The notes under the pieces: model-generated
What the model saw: the letters and a program-made list of their open reading frames with translations, nothing else
What the model was told of the DNA's origin: nothing
Databases searched by the model: none
Made by a program: the position numbers and the translations under genes
Shown here: one piece after another, positions 1 through 20,344 of the stretch
How the letters are laid out: each line of letters begins with the position of its first letter
Numbering within the stretch: position 1 is the stretch's first letter
Assembly: GCA_025642075.2 (NCBI GenBank)
Contig: JAODUO010000955.1
Coordinates: forward strand, 62,001 to 126,000
DNA length: 64,000 bases
Direction: 5' to 3'
Source of the DNA: Ridgeia piscesae
Taxonomy: Eukaryota; Annelida; Polychaeta; Sabellida; Siboglinidae

Positions 1-1548
1 ATGTTATGTAGTCCTGAATTGCTTCATTATTGAGAGGTCCAAAAGACAAGAGGCAGCAATATGAATTGTCAGTTTAGATAATACACATATGTCTATATAG
101 ATATTGTACTAATTTTTGCGAAATATATTCATGTACAGTTGGCATGTCATGTTATTTATTAGATGAAAAATATTTATGAAATTTTGATGTCTAGTGTGAT
201 ACCTTGCTTGGTGCCCTTTCTTCAATTCTCAGCCATCAGTAACGTGGTACATAACTAAACTGTTGTAGTTAGAATATAAACGCCTGATAGAGGAGTGATG
301 GTGCTGCCAATTCACTGGCATCAAAGTTTTGTACCAAGTGGCCAGCTTGTTATATTGCATGTATGTAATTATACAATTCAGAATAACTACAGATAGACAT
401 TCATCTTGCCAGTTGTTTCAGTTTTCATCCATCAGAAATGCTGGCTAGTGAAGACAGTACATCAAGGTGTTCTTCAAATGTGTGGCATCACAACATCTCA
501 GTCTAATGTATTTATAGGAGTGATATAAAAACCTGTTAGTAAAGTATTGGTCATTAGATCAGCCACAGTTGGTCCATGGCTAATAATAAGTTGCCCAGTT
601 GTAACTAGAAAGCACTGAAAAACAGTAAACTATTTTATTTGTTGGTATGACAGCTGGTATCAAGAATTACTTTGTTTAGTTTTTGCATGATTGGATCTAC
701 TGGTTAATTATAAAACAAAGACTGGTTCTTGGTGAAAGGCATAACAACCAACTTAGCCTGCACAAGTAAAGTGATTGTAAGGAATATTCCAAATGCAGAG
801 CATTGCTGCTATATGCATACAAACATTGTTTGGCAGTTTTCTCACACTATAATTATTTCTAATTTGTATATACGACTATCTTGTTGAGCATCATTCTTCA
901 TTAATGAGAATTTATATTTGTACAGGCGCATTTTATTGATATATTCTTAAGATGTTACATGTTTGTCATTTTGTTCAAGCCTATCGGACATGATAACAAT
1001 GTATGGTTTTCGGCTCACTTTATTTCGCTCTTGGACTTGTGTGAAACTACTGCAACCACATAAATAATTGATCATGATTACATTTTGTACCCATCAGTAA
1101 AAATCTATAAGGTAGTGCTCGTAGACAACTACAATCCAACCTACCTGGTAATTTTCATAATTGTAATGATGATATTAAATATACCATAATGTTATAGACT
1201 ACATCTACTGGTGATGTTTAATGTGCTGTCAAGATGGATATGATATGTCAGAGACTGAGTGCATGGTGTGTCTGTCAATAGCAATGTGTCACATGCATCA
1301 CAACTACGAAATTCTTGACATCCATTTATTAATCTTGTCTTGGTTTTTGTGAACAAACTGATGTCTTACTGTAGTTTAGATACAGTTGGAGTTCAGTGTA
1401 GTTAAGCCTGAGCTTCTTTCAAAATCCTGCATCTTTTTCACATTTGTTGGTTATAAGTTACTAATGTGCTAGTTTGTGCCAGGTAGTTTTCTCACTATTT
1501 CTGTACAATCATACGTAGCATGTTGTAGAGTACCCACACAGAAACAGG
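1..1548. other. Intergenic, no gene seen
   Basis: AT-rich sequence with stops in all frames. I recognise no protein homology, RNA gene or repeat boundary here. Confidence 0.6.
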
Positions 1549-1790
1549 TACTCTTTTGGCATTACTAGGCATACACAAGATGTACTAGGTATACACAACA
1601 AGTACCAGATATCATGGGATATACCAGGGATACACAGAAGGTACCAAGTATACACTTGAGGTACTAGGTTTTAATGGGAGATGCCAGGCATACAAGAGGT
1701 CCCAGATATTCAAGGGAGGTACCAGGTATTCAAGGAAAGTAACAGGTTTACATCAGAGATACCAAACCAGGTGTATAGATGGGTAAACAT
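1549..1790. repeat. Decayed minisatellite, ~20-bp unit
   Basis: About eleven diverged units follow one another, each built like GGTACCAGGTATACA plus a short purine-rich spacer. Variants include gtactaggtatacac, gtaccaagtatacac and gtaccaggtattcaag. Divergence is high, so this is an old array. Short open stretches across it are not coding. Confidence 0.7.
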
Positions 1791-3076
1791 GGTACTAGGA
1801 CAACACTACAGTGTATTGTTGCAAAATGCTGTGCATGGTTATAAGAAAGCATGTATGCTTGTATGCAGTAGTGAAATTGACATGTACACTATAAATTAAA
1901 AGTTGTATTGTTTACACATTAAACATCATTAATTGTCTTCTCATTGCAATGCATTCGCCTGTCTCATTTTGAATTTATTTTATGAAAATGATTATCTACC
2001 AAAATACTAGGACTGGCTATTTTGTTTGTGCGGCTGTTGTAATTCAATCATCAGATAAATTAGTTTTATTCCATATCCACAATCAGTTTGAATCATACAT
2101 ATTCCATTTGTTACAGTGCCTTTCGAAATGTTCTAGGCCAGATCTCCAGTAATCACGATGTGTGTATGCAATGCAGCTGTTTTCTTGACAAACAGTAGCC
2201 TTCATTCTGTTACATCTGAAAAAATTAATTATGACCTGATCTTGTATAAACAATTATGGTATAATTTTTGAAATTGTGGTATAGGTTTAGTACCTAAACA
2301 TGAAAACAAACTAAAAATTGGTTTTAATCAACATTTGACAAAAGTATAGAAACAGTAACAACATGTGCTATAAATCACGTCGTTTCTCACAAAATGACCC
2401 TTTACTGATCTTTACCAACATTTAACTAACATGGAAACTCCCTGGATTGGTATATCTCTAGTGTGTTTCAACATAGGAGTGACCCAAGTATAGCCATGGT
2501 CACTCACCGTGTTGACTCAGTAACAGTCTATGGGCTCGTCAACAACTGGTCATTCTTTGCTGCCTATCGATAGTGACACACCAAGTTCGTCCGTCGTATT
2601 TACTCACTCGCGGCACTGCATTTAAATAAGATTGATTTTGCTTGTGTGTTTGGTTAGCATGAGTCAGTGCTCACATGCACTGTGGCACGTAATTGTCTGC
2701 TGTCTAGTTACTTTATGTGCACTTCTTTATGCGGTTCACATGGAAATGGGACGCATATGTGGACTTTGTGCATTGTAATGAGTTCAGTGTGTGGCACTGA
2801 TAAAATAATGCACGAACTAACCAAACAACGCAATGGTTAGTATGGTGATATGTGTAGCCTCGGTGGAAAGGGTATGCTCGACGACAGAACTCGTGTCCTA
2901 AGACACCGCGACACAGTGAATCCTCAGGCAAAGTTGGTTAGCCAGATGTATACCAACCAAGCCGCTATTCGGTAGGAGCGGCGACTCCAGTGTGACGTTG
3001 TACTCGGTAGGATCTTAGTTCCGGCGTTCTATTGGATGTCGTCTACCTACATTCGACCTGCTCGCCAGACGCCGTT
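1791..3076. other. Upstream flank and 5' UTR of the ankyrin-repeat gene
   Basis: Composition becomes less AT-rich from about 2.4 kb towards the first exon. An in-frame TAG at 3008-3010 precedes the chosen start codon. No TATA box or other promoter motif could be assigned with confidence, and the transcription start is unknown. Confidence 0.4.
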
Positions 3077-11677
<8,601 letters not shown>

Positions 11678-11717
11678 CACATATCCTAATGTTTCATTGC
11701 AATGGTAGCATGCGGAA

Positions 11718-11780
11718 GACACGTACACACACATGCATGCACGCACTCGTACACAAGTACGAACGTTCGCACGCACGTTC
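11718..11780. repeat. Short CACA/ACGC-rich tract in the 3' UTR
   Basis: Simple ACACAC, GCATGCACGC and CGTTCGCACG motifs lie between the stop codon and the AATAAA signal. Confidence 0.6.
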
Positions 11781-11891
11781 ATTCGCAAATAGGTCCCCAC
11801 CTCCAACACGCCTAAAGGAAACATAGGTCGACCTTTCCACTATAGGAGATGTACTCCGACAATTTCAAAATCACCTAACTGTTTTGGTGCA

Positions 11892-11897
11892 AATAAA
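11892..11897 (+). terminator. Polyadenylation signal AATAAA
   Basis: The hexamer lies 215 bp after the stop codon of the ankyrin-repeat gene, before AT-rich DNA. This is a reasonable 3' UTR length. Confidence 0.55.
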
Positions 11898-12060
11898 GTG
11901 ATGCCATTATATTTCTGAGTATACTATGTTTACTGATAATTCGATTTTTTTTTAAATATTAGGTATTATCCAAGAAACCTGGGGTCAAGACTTCAAGCAG
12001 ACTGCCTTTGGTCTGCGTAAAATCAACGTACATATATACATACGTACGTACGTATGCACG

Positions 12061-12143
<83 letters not shown>

Positions 12144-12420
12144 GCACACACACACACACACATACATACATACATACACGCACATATATACATGCACACA
12201 CATACATACGCATACATACGCACACATACATACACACATACATATATATATATACACACACACACATACATACATACAAACGACACACACACATACATAC
12301 GCTTACATATACGACGTAGTCACGTACGTCACGTACGTACGTACGTACGTACGTACGTACGTACGTACGCAAGCACACACGCATGCATTACATACATACA
12401 TACAAACATGCACACGTATT
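12061..12420. repeat. (CA)n, (CATA)n and (CGTA)n microsatellite cluster
   Basis: CA at 12063-12165 is followed by interspersed CATA units and a palindromic (ACGT)n run near 12322-12368. It lies next to the 3' end of the LINE on the - strand. Confidence 0.9.
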
Positions 12421-12424
12421 ATCA

Positions 12425-15115
12425 TCATCATGCTGTCGGTCGCGATGCGACAAAGACTGCTTCCTTCACTTGACTGTTGCTCACTATTTATCTCTGTGCT
12501 GTGAGAGTGATGTCAATGAGTCGGTCTTTATGTCTCAGCTTCAGGTATCTTTTGAGGGTATCCTTGAACCGGAAGCGAGGGCGCCCTCTCTTTCTGTGAC
12601 CAGAAGACAGTTGAAAGTAGAGAACCTGCTTTGGTAGCCTGTCTGGTGACATCCTCATGAGGTGTCGAGTCCACCGGAGATTCTTTCTGATCAGTACTAA
12701 CCTTGGCCATCCTCCTCTGTATTTCATCGTCAATGCATCCATTACTTGATATAGTGCTTCCGAGGTAGGTGAATTCCAGAACAGAGTTTAGCTTTTTCCA
12801 TCAACCATGATCCATGATATCCTCCTGTCGGGTTCTTGTAGAGTTGGGTTGGTACAGCACCTCGGTCTTCTTTATGTTAATCTACAGGCCGAACTTCTTT
12901 GAGGCATCGGAGAAAGCATCCACTATTTCTTGCATCTCTTCAGCAGAGTGAGCAAACAGTGCAGCTCTCTCATTAGTATCCGAGTAGTCTTGGTCTTCGC
13001 TCTGAAGTGTGCGACGTTGAATAGGTCAGCGCTCTGTCTGGACTGTATGTAGACGCCATCCTCCATGTCTCGGAAAGCCTCGTCGAGCACTGCTGATAGG
13101 AAGATGGAGAAGAGCGTGGGGCCAGTACACAACCTTGCTTGACCTCATTTGTGACACTGAACGATTCCGAGACTTCCCCTCCAACACTAACATTCGCCAT
13201 CATTCCGGTATGTAGAGCCTTGAACATAGGTGTGAACTTCTCTGGGCTTCCATACTTCCTCAGTAGCTGCCATAGCGCGGTCCTCCCAACTGTATCGAAC
13301 GACTTACTGAAGTCGACAAATACCATGTACACGGTGCTGCTCAATGCACTTTTCTTGTAGCTGTCGGAGACAAAATATCATATCCACGGTGCTCCGGTTA
13401 ACACATTGTGCCTCCGGAACTACGTCTGGTGTTATGTGGGTAGATAGTCTGCTGAGGAGGATCCTGGCGAAGAACCTGCCTGCTATGAAAAGAAGAGAGA
13501 TTCCTCTATAGTTCCCACAGTCTGTTCGATCACCTTTCTTGTAGATGGTTACAATGCTGGCATCGTTCCATGATTGTGGTACAGAATCCACCTCCCAGGC
13601 ATTGGTGATTAGTTGGTGCAGTCTGCTAAACAGATTGTCTCTTCCGTGCTTCCATACTTCAGCAGGAATTCCATCTCTCCCAAGTGCTTTTCCATCTTTC
13701 AGGCTGGCGATTGCTCTAGCCATCTCAGCCACGGTTGGAATCTCATTGAGGCTTGAGCTTCGTGATCTATGTCGCCAGGGATTTTGAGTATCTTGTGGAA
13801 GTGTTCACTCCATCTTGCCACTATTCTTTTGTTATCAGAGAAGGTCTCCAGTCCATCTGTTGATTTCAGGTGAACAGGTCCCTTCTTCTTGGGTCCCCAC
13901 ACTTCCTTCAGTCCATTGTAGAAACCCTTCATGTCGTTTCTGTCAGCAGCTCTTTGCAGCTCCACTGCCTTCCTTTCCCACCAGTCTGACTTCAGTGCAC
14001 GGGTGCGTTTTTGCAGCAGTCTGCAGGCATCTTTATATGCTGCAGTGGTGAATCTAGAGCTCCTGGTTTGCAACACTCTTTGGCGGGCTTTGTCTCTTCT
14101 GCTCATAAGAGTCTGTAGCTCCTGGTCGTTCGGGTCGAACCTGTCCTGGTGTTTTCTGTCTGGCTTGCCAATGTATGTCTTGGTTGTGTTGTATACGACC
14201 TGCTGCAGAGCTGCCCATTCCTCGTCTGGTGTTAAGATTTCCATCATCTCCCATTGGGCGAGAGCACTGTCCATCTCCTGCTCAAAACTCTCCCTATGGC
14301 TGATGGTACTTAGTTTTGCTGTGTTGAGCTTGGTCGGCTTACATGTCCGGTGCCTGTTGTGCTTTTGTCGTATTCTGAAATCCACTTTTGACCTCAGCAG
14401 TTAGCTCCACGCATGGCTCGGGTACTGTGGATGTCCATCTTATCCTGACACCTCATGATGATGAAGTCGATCATATGAAGTCGAGCGAGGATGCATCCAA
14501 GTGGTCTTGCGTCCATCCTTCTGCTTGAACATGGTGTTCGTCACTATCAGTTCGAACTCAGAGCACAGAGCCAGTAGACGCTCGCCACTGGAGTTGCATT
14601 TCCCAATCCCATGTTTGCCCATGACCAAGGGGCACTTGTCATTTTCTCTTCCTATCCTCGCAATGAAGTTTTCTATCACCAGTAGCTTATCTGTACGAAG
14701 GATGCCATTGAGCACACTTGTCAGCTGGTCGTAGAAGGCCTCCTTGTTTTCATCTGGGTTTGTCATAATTGTAGCAGAGGTGTCCTTGCTCAGAGTTAGT
14801 CTCATCGTCATGATTCTGTCACTTACTGGCCGTGGCATTTCTTTGTGACGATATCCTTTTTTATAGCAAAGCCCACTCCGGCTCCTTTCTTTCTCCTTCG
14901 GGTTTGCCACTCCAGAAGAAAGAGTATTCCAAGTCGTTGAGACTGCCAGACTCTGGGAACCTTGTTTCACATAGGGCGGCGATGTCGCTGTTGTATTTGG
15001 CAAGTTCAATTGCTACTAGTGCCGTACGTCTTTCTGGTCGGTCAGCTGCTTCTCGGTCGAGGAGAGTCTTGACGTTACATTGTCCAATTGCACAATGGAA
15101 CGTCAGCAAATAGAG
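12425..15115 (-). pseudogene. Nearly full-length non-LTR retrotransposon (LINE), inactivated
   Basis: Read on the - strand, an APE-type endonuclease comes first (15109-14440: NVKTLLDREAADRPERRTAL, DIAALCETRFPE, then GKHGIGKCNSSGERLLALCS). A linker follows at 14385-13699, then a reverse transcriptase (13732-12930: GRDGIPAEVW, KKGDRTDCGNYRGISLL, FVDFSKSFDTV, VKQGCVLAP), and a C-terminal RKRGRPRFRFKD-like tail near 12570. Damage includes a GDFNAR-type endonuclease motif that reads ENFIAR, an ADD catalytic core that is not recognisable near 12985, and several frameshifts. The 3' end runs into a GATGATGATAA microsatellite, a common LINE tail. LINE proteins copy their own RNA at a nicked target; this copy cannot. 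The clade is uncertain. Confidence 0.85.
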
Positions 15116-15321
15116 GTCTCACACCGTGTCAAGACAGGCCAAAACTATTTGTCCCTGCAGTGGCTGGTCGAGAGATGTTGGGAATTCCATATATCAACCG
15201 CCCTTGATGCTGCCACAGTGACATAGTGACATCCACAAGGCAGTGGTTTACAACTCTGCATGGCAGGGGCGTCAAACTCCCTGAGGTATTGCAATACCTG
15301 AGGTACTGCAACACTTGTATA

Positions 15322-15382
<61 letters not shown>

Positions 15383-15762
15383 CAGGCCAGTCGTCAAGAT
15401 ATGGTTGGTATGCTACGTATCTAAGGAGCGTATCAACAGTAAGAAACAAAACAATGGCGGCCACGCTGACTCCCGGTCAACAGGCACTAGAACGTGACGT
15501 CGTTGACTGTCCTGTATATACATGCAGGCCTGCTTGTCTGTCCGAGCTGCTGGTTCGATGGTACACACGTGTCAATAGCCAATTGCCACATAGAACGGGC
15601 AGCTGCGCCACTTTCGCACACATGTGTCGACCAGGGCGTGTTGTGGTTTTAAGACGACTTCCAGAACGTTTTTTATAACGCATTATTTGGTCTCCTACTC
15701 GCCTCTTTTCTGCAGCCATTTTACTAACGAACGCATTCTTTGGAATACTGGCGTCGCCCACA
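15116..15762. other. Spacer with (TA)n tract
   Basis: Mostly unannotated sequence. A (TA)n run occupies 15324-15379. GTCGCCCA at 15755-15762 is the left target-site copy of the adjacent hAT-type element. Confidence 0.6.
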
Positions 15763-17048
15763 CGGGCGTCGATCGGTGGGGGATGGGGGGACGCGTCCCC
15801 CCACTTTTCAGCGTGGGGGACAGCATAGGAATTGTCCCCCCACTTTTCAGCTCAGAAAAATTGCGAGGCAATTTTTCTGAGCTGAAATTGCCTGACTCAC
15901 CACTCCTCTCTCTTAAAAGCCGCTACACAGGACTAGCTAGACAATAAACTCGCGATATGAAGTTCCGACCACCCATTAGAAAATCGACTAGATAAATTGC
16001 TTGGCTGGGCCTGGCCACAGCGCGCAACTTGATCTTACTTTAGTAAATAATCATCATGCCGGGATCTATCAGTTTGCAACCTTGTGTTGATATTACTTAT
16101 AGGCTCTAGCCATCATGCACACTGTAAATGATGAAATTTGTGTCGCACTTTCACCCCTCGCCTGCTTGATGCTTATCGCCTACGGCAGAAACGGCGGTTT
16201 CCTGCACTTTTTGCAACTTATTCCCATTTAAGTGATGACAAATTTCTATGCCAAAATGTTGGATTGGGAAGTTCTACACAGCATGGGCGTCGATCGGTGG
16301 GGGACGAGGGCTACGCTTCCCCCCACTTTTCAGCCTGAGGGGGTCAGCATAGGAAATGTTCTCACACTGTTTCAGTTCATACATAAATTTAAAGTCATAT
16401 AAAGCGAGACTGATCACTCCCTTATAATCTGTACATCGGTCTAGTAGTAAAATTAATTAAAAAAATATACGAGTTCAGATATAAACTTCCGACTACCTAG
16501 TGGAAAATCACTAGATAAATTGCTTGATTGGCCGCAGCCCGCAACTTGATCTTAGTCCAATAAATATTCATCATGCCGGGCTCTGTCATTTTGCACCCTT
16601 GTGTTGATATATTAATAGCCATTAGCCATCAAACACATTATAGATTATCATTTTGTTTGCCCTGTCACCCCTTGGATTGCAGCCTGGTCGCCCTGGAAGA
16701 TACTTATATCGCCTACGGCGGAACCAGCGGATTCCTGCACTTGTGGAATTTAATCCCGTTTTGAGTGATGACCAATTTCTTTGCCAAAAGGTGGGTTAGG
16801 GAAGTCCCACACAGTCACCACTGTAACCTCTGCATCGTGTCACTATGAATCAGGCAAGCAGTATTGGGTCCAAACTTCAAAGTCTACCCCCCAAATGTTC
16901 AGTGATTGGGGCGGGCCATGGCCCTTCTTCAAAATTATATGTTGCCAACATAACTATTTTAAATAGCATAACATACATGCCTTTGTTTATTTTAGAATTA
17001 GCACCAGACCAACAAAGAATTATGTTTTATATTTACTAACACACGTAG

Positions 17049-17110
<62 letters not shown>

Positions 17111-17131
17111 AAATACATATAACTATTTTTT

Positions 17132-17177
<46 letters not shown>

Positions 17178-17212
17178 GTCATATAATACATATATACATA
17201 TTATAATATGTC

Positions 17213-17258
<46 letters not shown>

Positions 17259-17308
17259 GTCATATATATATATATATTATACAGTCAAAAATAAACATGT
17301 ATATATAT

Positions 17309-17352
<44 letters not shown>

Positions 17353-17435
17353 ACTATATATATATATATATATATATATTATGATATATAATTATGTATA
17401 TTATAATATGTCATATAATATACATATAATTCGAC

Positions 17436-17491
<56 letters not shown>

Positions 17492-17551
17492 TGTACGTAT
17501 ATATTGGTCCCCCGTCCCCCCCCCACTTTTAAAACCGGATCGACGCCCCTG
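15763..17551 (+). mobile_element. Non-autonomous hAT-type element, copy A
   Basis: The ends are CACGGGCGTCGATC and, on the complement of the right side, CAGGGGCGTCGATC (13 of 14 match). A perfect 8-bp target duplication GTCGCCCA lies at 15755-15762 and 17552-17559. Eight-bp duplications plus CA-GGG ends indicate the hAT superfamily. The interior has no transposase. The left-end module, a G-rich GTGGGGGA head followed by CCCCCCACTTTTCAGC, occurs twice, at 15763 and about 16282. The 17.05-17.49 kb part is long (TA)n. Copy B of the same family is at 33021-35002 in opposite orientation. Confidence 0.85.
17052..17486. repeat. (TA)n blocks inside hAT copy A
   Basis: Several TA runs are separated by short AT-rich spacers. 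They sit close to the right end, at the same relative place as the TA run in copy B. Confidence 0.9.
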
Positions 17552-17559
17552 GTCGCCCA

Positions 17560-18473
17560 TACACACTTGCATCTAACGCGACATGACACTTGACACAGCT
17601 ACAGTCTACATGCAATGGAGCCGTTAGATGTGACGCTGATAAAGAATGTACGTCGCTTGAGTAGAGGAGCGACATTGCGTGGTGACATATCTTAGGACTA
17701 ACACGTCATCGGATAGAAATCCAACCACTTCACAAGTAGACTGTCTAGGCCTAACGTTGAGTGAGACAAAAAGGAAACCGATAACCAAAACAAAAATCCT
17801 ATTGGTGGTTTATTATATCGTAAAACGAAAAGCTATACGTATAACTGCCATAGTCAATTAAGCTTCTTAAATCATACCCGGTGTTGGCTGGCGTTTAATT
17901 TAAAGCAGTAGGCAGTAGGCTCCGGTTGGCAGTAGGCTCCAGTTGGCAGTAGGCTCCGGTTGATCATGGGGAGCATTAGTTATCTCGTGCAACAGAACGT
18001 CAAATGCAGAATTATGTTGGTTATCACAATTATGAAAACAGTGTTTTGTGTCTCACATTGTACTATTACTGCATGTTGTTGGTTTGCATTACATTTTATG
18101 CAACCATGATGGTGATGAATTTATTAATTATAAAAATTTAAACATGAACATAAACTATTAGCATAGCTACTAGCTAGTGTACAACATATGCAAGTATTAC
18201 ACATAACATTCTTGCACTTGTTTCCATTGTGGGCAGTGATGCCTGGCTGTAGTCCATGTAATGCCTGATACCATTTTTTTTTCAATCTACCTCTAACTAC
18301 TCTATATAATATCATATTTTCTTTAGAAAAGGCATGCAATAATATGCCTAAATATTGTCCTTTCCAGAAATGTATACATTATTCCCATAGCGTGAAAAGG
18401 AAAATGTTAATGGCCACTTGTTAATGGCAGACGGACGGTGATGGGTATTGATATTTCCGGCAATATAGTATAT
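17560..18473. other. Intergenic, small tandem repeat only
   Basis: No gene was recognised. Around 17908-17962 the motif GGCAGTAGGCTCCGGTT is repeated three times (17-bp unit). Confidence 0.55.
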
Positions 18474-19060
18474 ACTGCCTCGTGGATGGGCGAAGACCTC
18501 AGCATGCTGCTTCCACATCTGCCTATCTTGCGCTGTCTTCTGCTAGATGATACCTTTCCAGTAGTCGTCTAGGTCGTCTCTCCACCAACTCACCGCTCTT
18601 CCTGTATGAGTTTTCCTTTCGTAGGTTTTCCAAGTGGTGATACGCGATGTCCATCGGTTATCTCGTATCCTGCTGACGTGCTCTGCCCAGGTCCATTTTC
18701 GTCTTCTGACTTGTTCAATCACGTCTGTGACCTTTGTCTTTTCTATTACCCAGATGTTTGTTTTTCTGTCCCGGTATATGATGTTTAGCATACTCCTTTC
18801 CATCTTTGTTTGTGCGGCTGCTAGCTTGTTTTTTGCTTGGCTTGTGAGTGTCCAAGTTTCCGTCCCATATGCCATTGCTGGAAGTACGCATGAGTTGTAT
18901 ACATGTCTCTTCAAACATGTTCCAATGTTACCGTTGAAGATGTCGCGATGTTTGGCGAATGCTGTCCATCCGGCCGTAACTTTTATTTGAATCTCCTTGT
19001 GTTGGTTTTTGTCTCTGGTATTGTATCTCTGTCCCAGGTAGTTATAACTACTCAGAGCAG
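18474..19060 (-). pseudogene. RTE-type LINE, 3' (C-terminal) fragment
   Basis: On the - strand it reads YLGQRYNTRDKNQHKEIQ, TAGWTAFAKHRDIFNGNI, CVLPAMAYGTETWTL, KTNIWVIEKTKVTDVIEQVR, RRKWTWAEHVSRIRDNRW and WWRDDLDDYWKG. It ends near HAEVFAHPRG. This is the post-RT C-terminal region of an RTE-like element, 5'-truncated as is usual for LINE insertions. The internally deleted copy at 40345-41600 belongs to the same family. Confidence 0.85.
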
Positions 19061-19359
19061 ATACGTTCTTTTAACGTATTACGCATATCACTCACAGTGC
19101 ATACAACCTATGGTTAGAATGTTGCCTGTACTGTGGTGATAATACATATCTATTTAGTTTCAAAAGTTGGAAGACAATGCAAATAACTCGTAAACTATAC
19201 ATACAATACACATTCCTAGTTAAAATTATTAAGATAAATATTTTGACCCTCTTGGATGACCCCATAGACCAATCACTAATTTCAATGTAGTTTATACCTG
19301 TGGTGCGTGTAGACCGCATAACATGCTGAAAATGCCACCTGGTGTAGGCAGGTGTATTA

Positions 19360-19830
19360 CGGCGATGGATGGTGACGTGAGACGGACGGTGATGGGACTT
19401 GTATAAGACGCCACAAAATGCATGGCAATAGGGAATATTTATAATTCCCTTGGTACATATGAAGTTTGACTCGTGGTAATCACGGATTTGGAATTAGTTT
19501 AATTAATCTCCAAAACTCACGTTACAGTACGTATCCTTGTATGAGACGGACGGTGATGGAAAAACCTCCCCAAATTGGTTTTGAGATCGTTGTTCAGACA
19601 TTAATAAAAATACAACTAAAATCAACAAATATACAATGTATCAACCAGTGCTATGATGTTAAGTGTAGAATAACTGGTATTTATTGATAGGTTATACGCA
19701 AAATGCCTCTATAAAGGCCTGCAGACAGTGATGCAAAACTTCCCCACCACAATAACACTGACTTTAACTCCTGATTTTGGGCGTAAATAATTGCAGAATT
19801 ATAAACAATCCTACCTCAGTATTAGCAGCT
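19360..19830. repeat. Possible decayed tandem repeat, ~165-170 bp
   Basis: AGACGGACGGTGATGG occurs near 19379 and 19545, and a diverged AGACAGTGATGCAAAACTTC occurs near 19722. The same motif also appears once near 18427. Following bases are similar for two of the copies (AAAACCTCCCCA and AAAACTTCCCCA). The rest is too diverged to align by eye. Confidence 0.35.
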
Positions 19831-20097
19831 GAATGCCTTACATACAGTGTTGCATAATAAGAACTCATTTTAAACTACATATAGCCAATAAATCGCCAAA
19901 AAGTATGAAAATATGCCCATTTATTGGCCACAGTTTTGTGGATTCACAACGTACACGTGCAAAGGGGGTATTCCTAAAAAGCCCCAACCGCATGCACAGA
20001 AGCTCCTTTTAGCCTTCCAGCAGCCAAATAAATTAAACAACCTATGGTAAAAAAAAACCCTGTTGGCACCACTTTCATGAGAAATGACCAAACATCG

Positions 20098-20344
20098 TTA
20101 ACCTTTACAGACCTGGATTTTTTTCTGAAATATGTATGCACGTTTTTAAACACCTGTGGTTTGATTATTATTAAGAATGTTCCTACATATGTACACATTT
20201 TGGAAAGGTAACATATTCAAGAATCTGTTTGTGGAGAGAAAATTACATTATTACCTAATTATTATTGTTAAAACCGCACCTGAAGATACATGACCACCCC
20301 AATGCGTCGAGCGATATATCGCTCGACCGGTCTGTAAAGGTTAA
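20098..20344 (+). mobile_element. piggyBac-like MITE
   Basis: TTAA at 20098-20101 and 20341-20344 brackets a 239-bp element. Its ends are CCTTTACAGACCTGG and, on the complement, CCTTTACAGACCGG. TTAA duplication with ends starting CC is typical of piggyBac. A perfect 22-bp palindrome (20306-20327) lies just inside the right end. No coding capacity. Confidence 0.72.

Noticed and set aside
3032..3076. Upstream extension of the ankyrin protein (DVVYLHSTCSPDAV)
   Set aside because: The frame there begins with TTG, not ATG; the first in-frame ATG after the TAG at 3008 is 3077.
12425..15115. Host endonuclease or craniofacial-development-like gene
   Set aside because: Database entries with such names often derive from LINE endonucleases. 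Here the endonuclease is followed by reverse transcriptase and is frameshifted.
15264..15290. CAGGGGCGTCAAACTC as another hAT terminus
   Set aside because: No complementary end or 8-bp duplication fits it; the similarity to the nearby hAT family covers only about nine bases.
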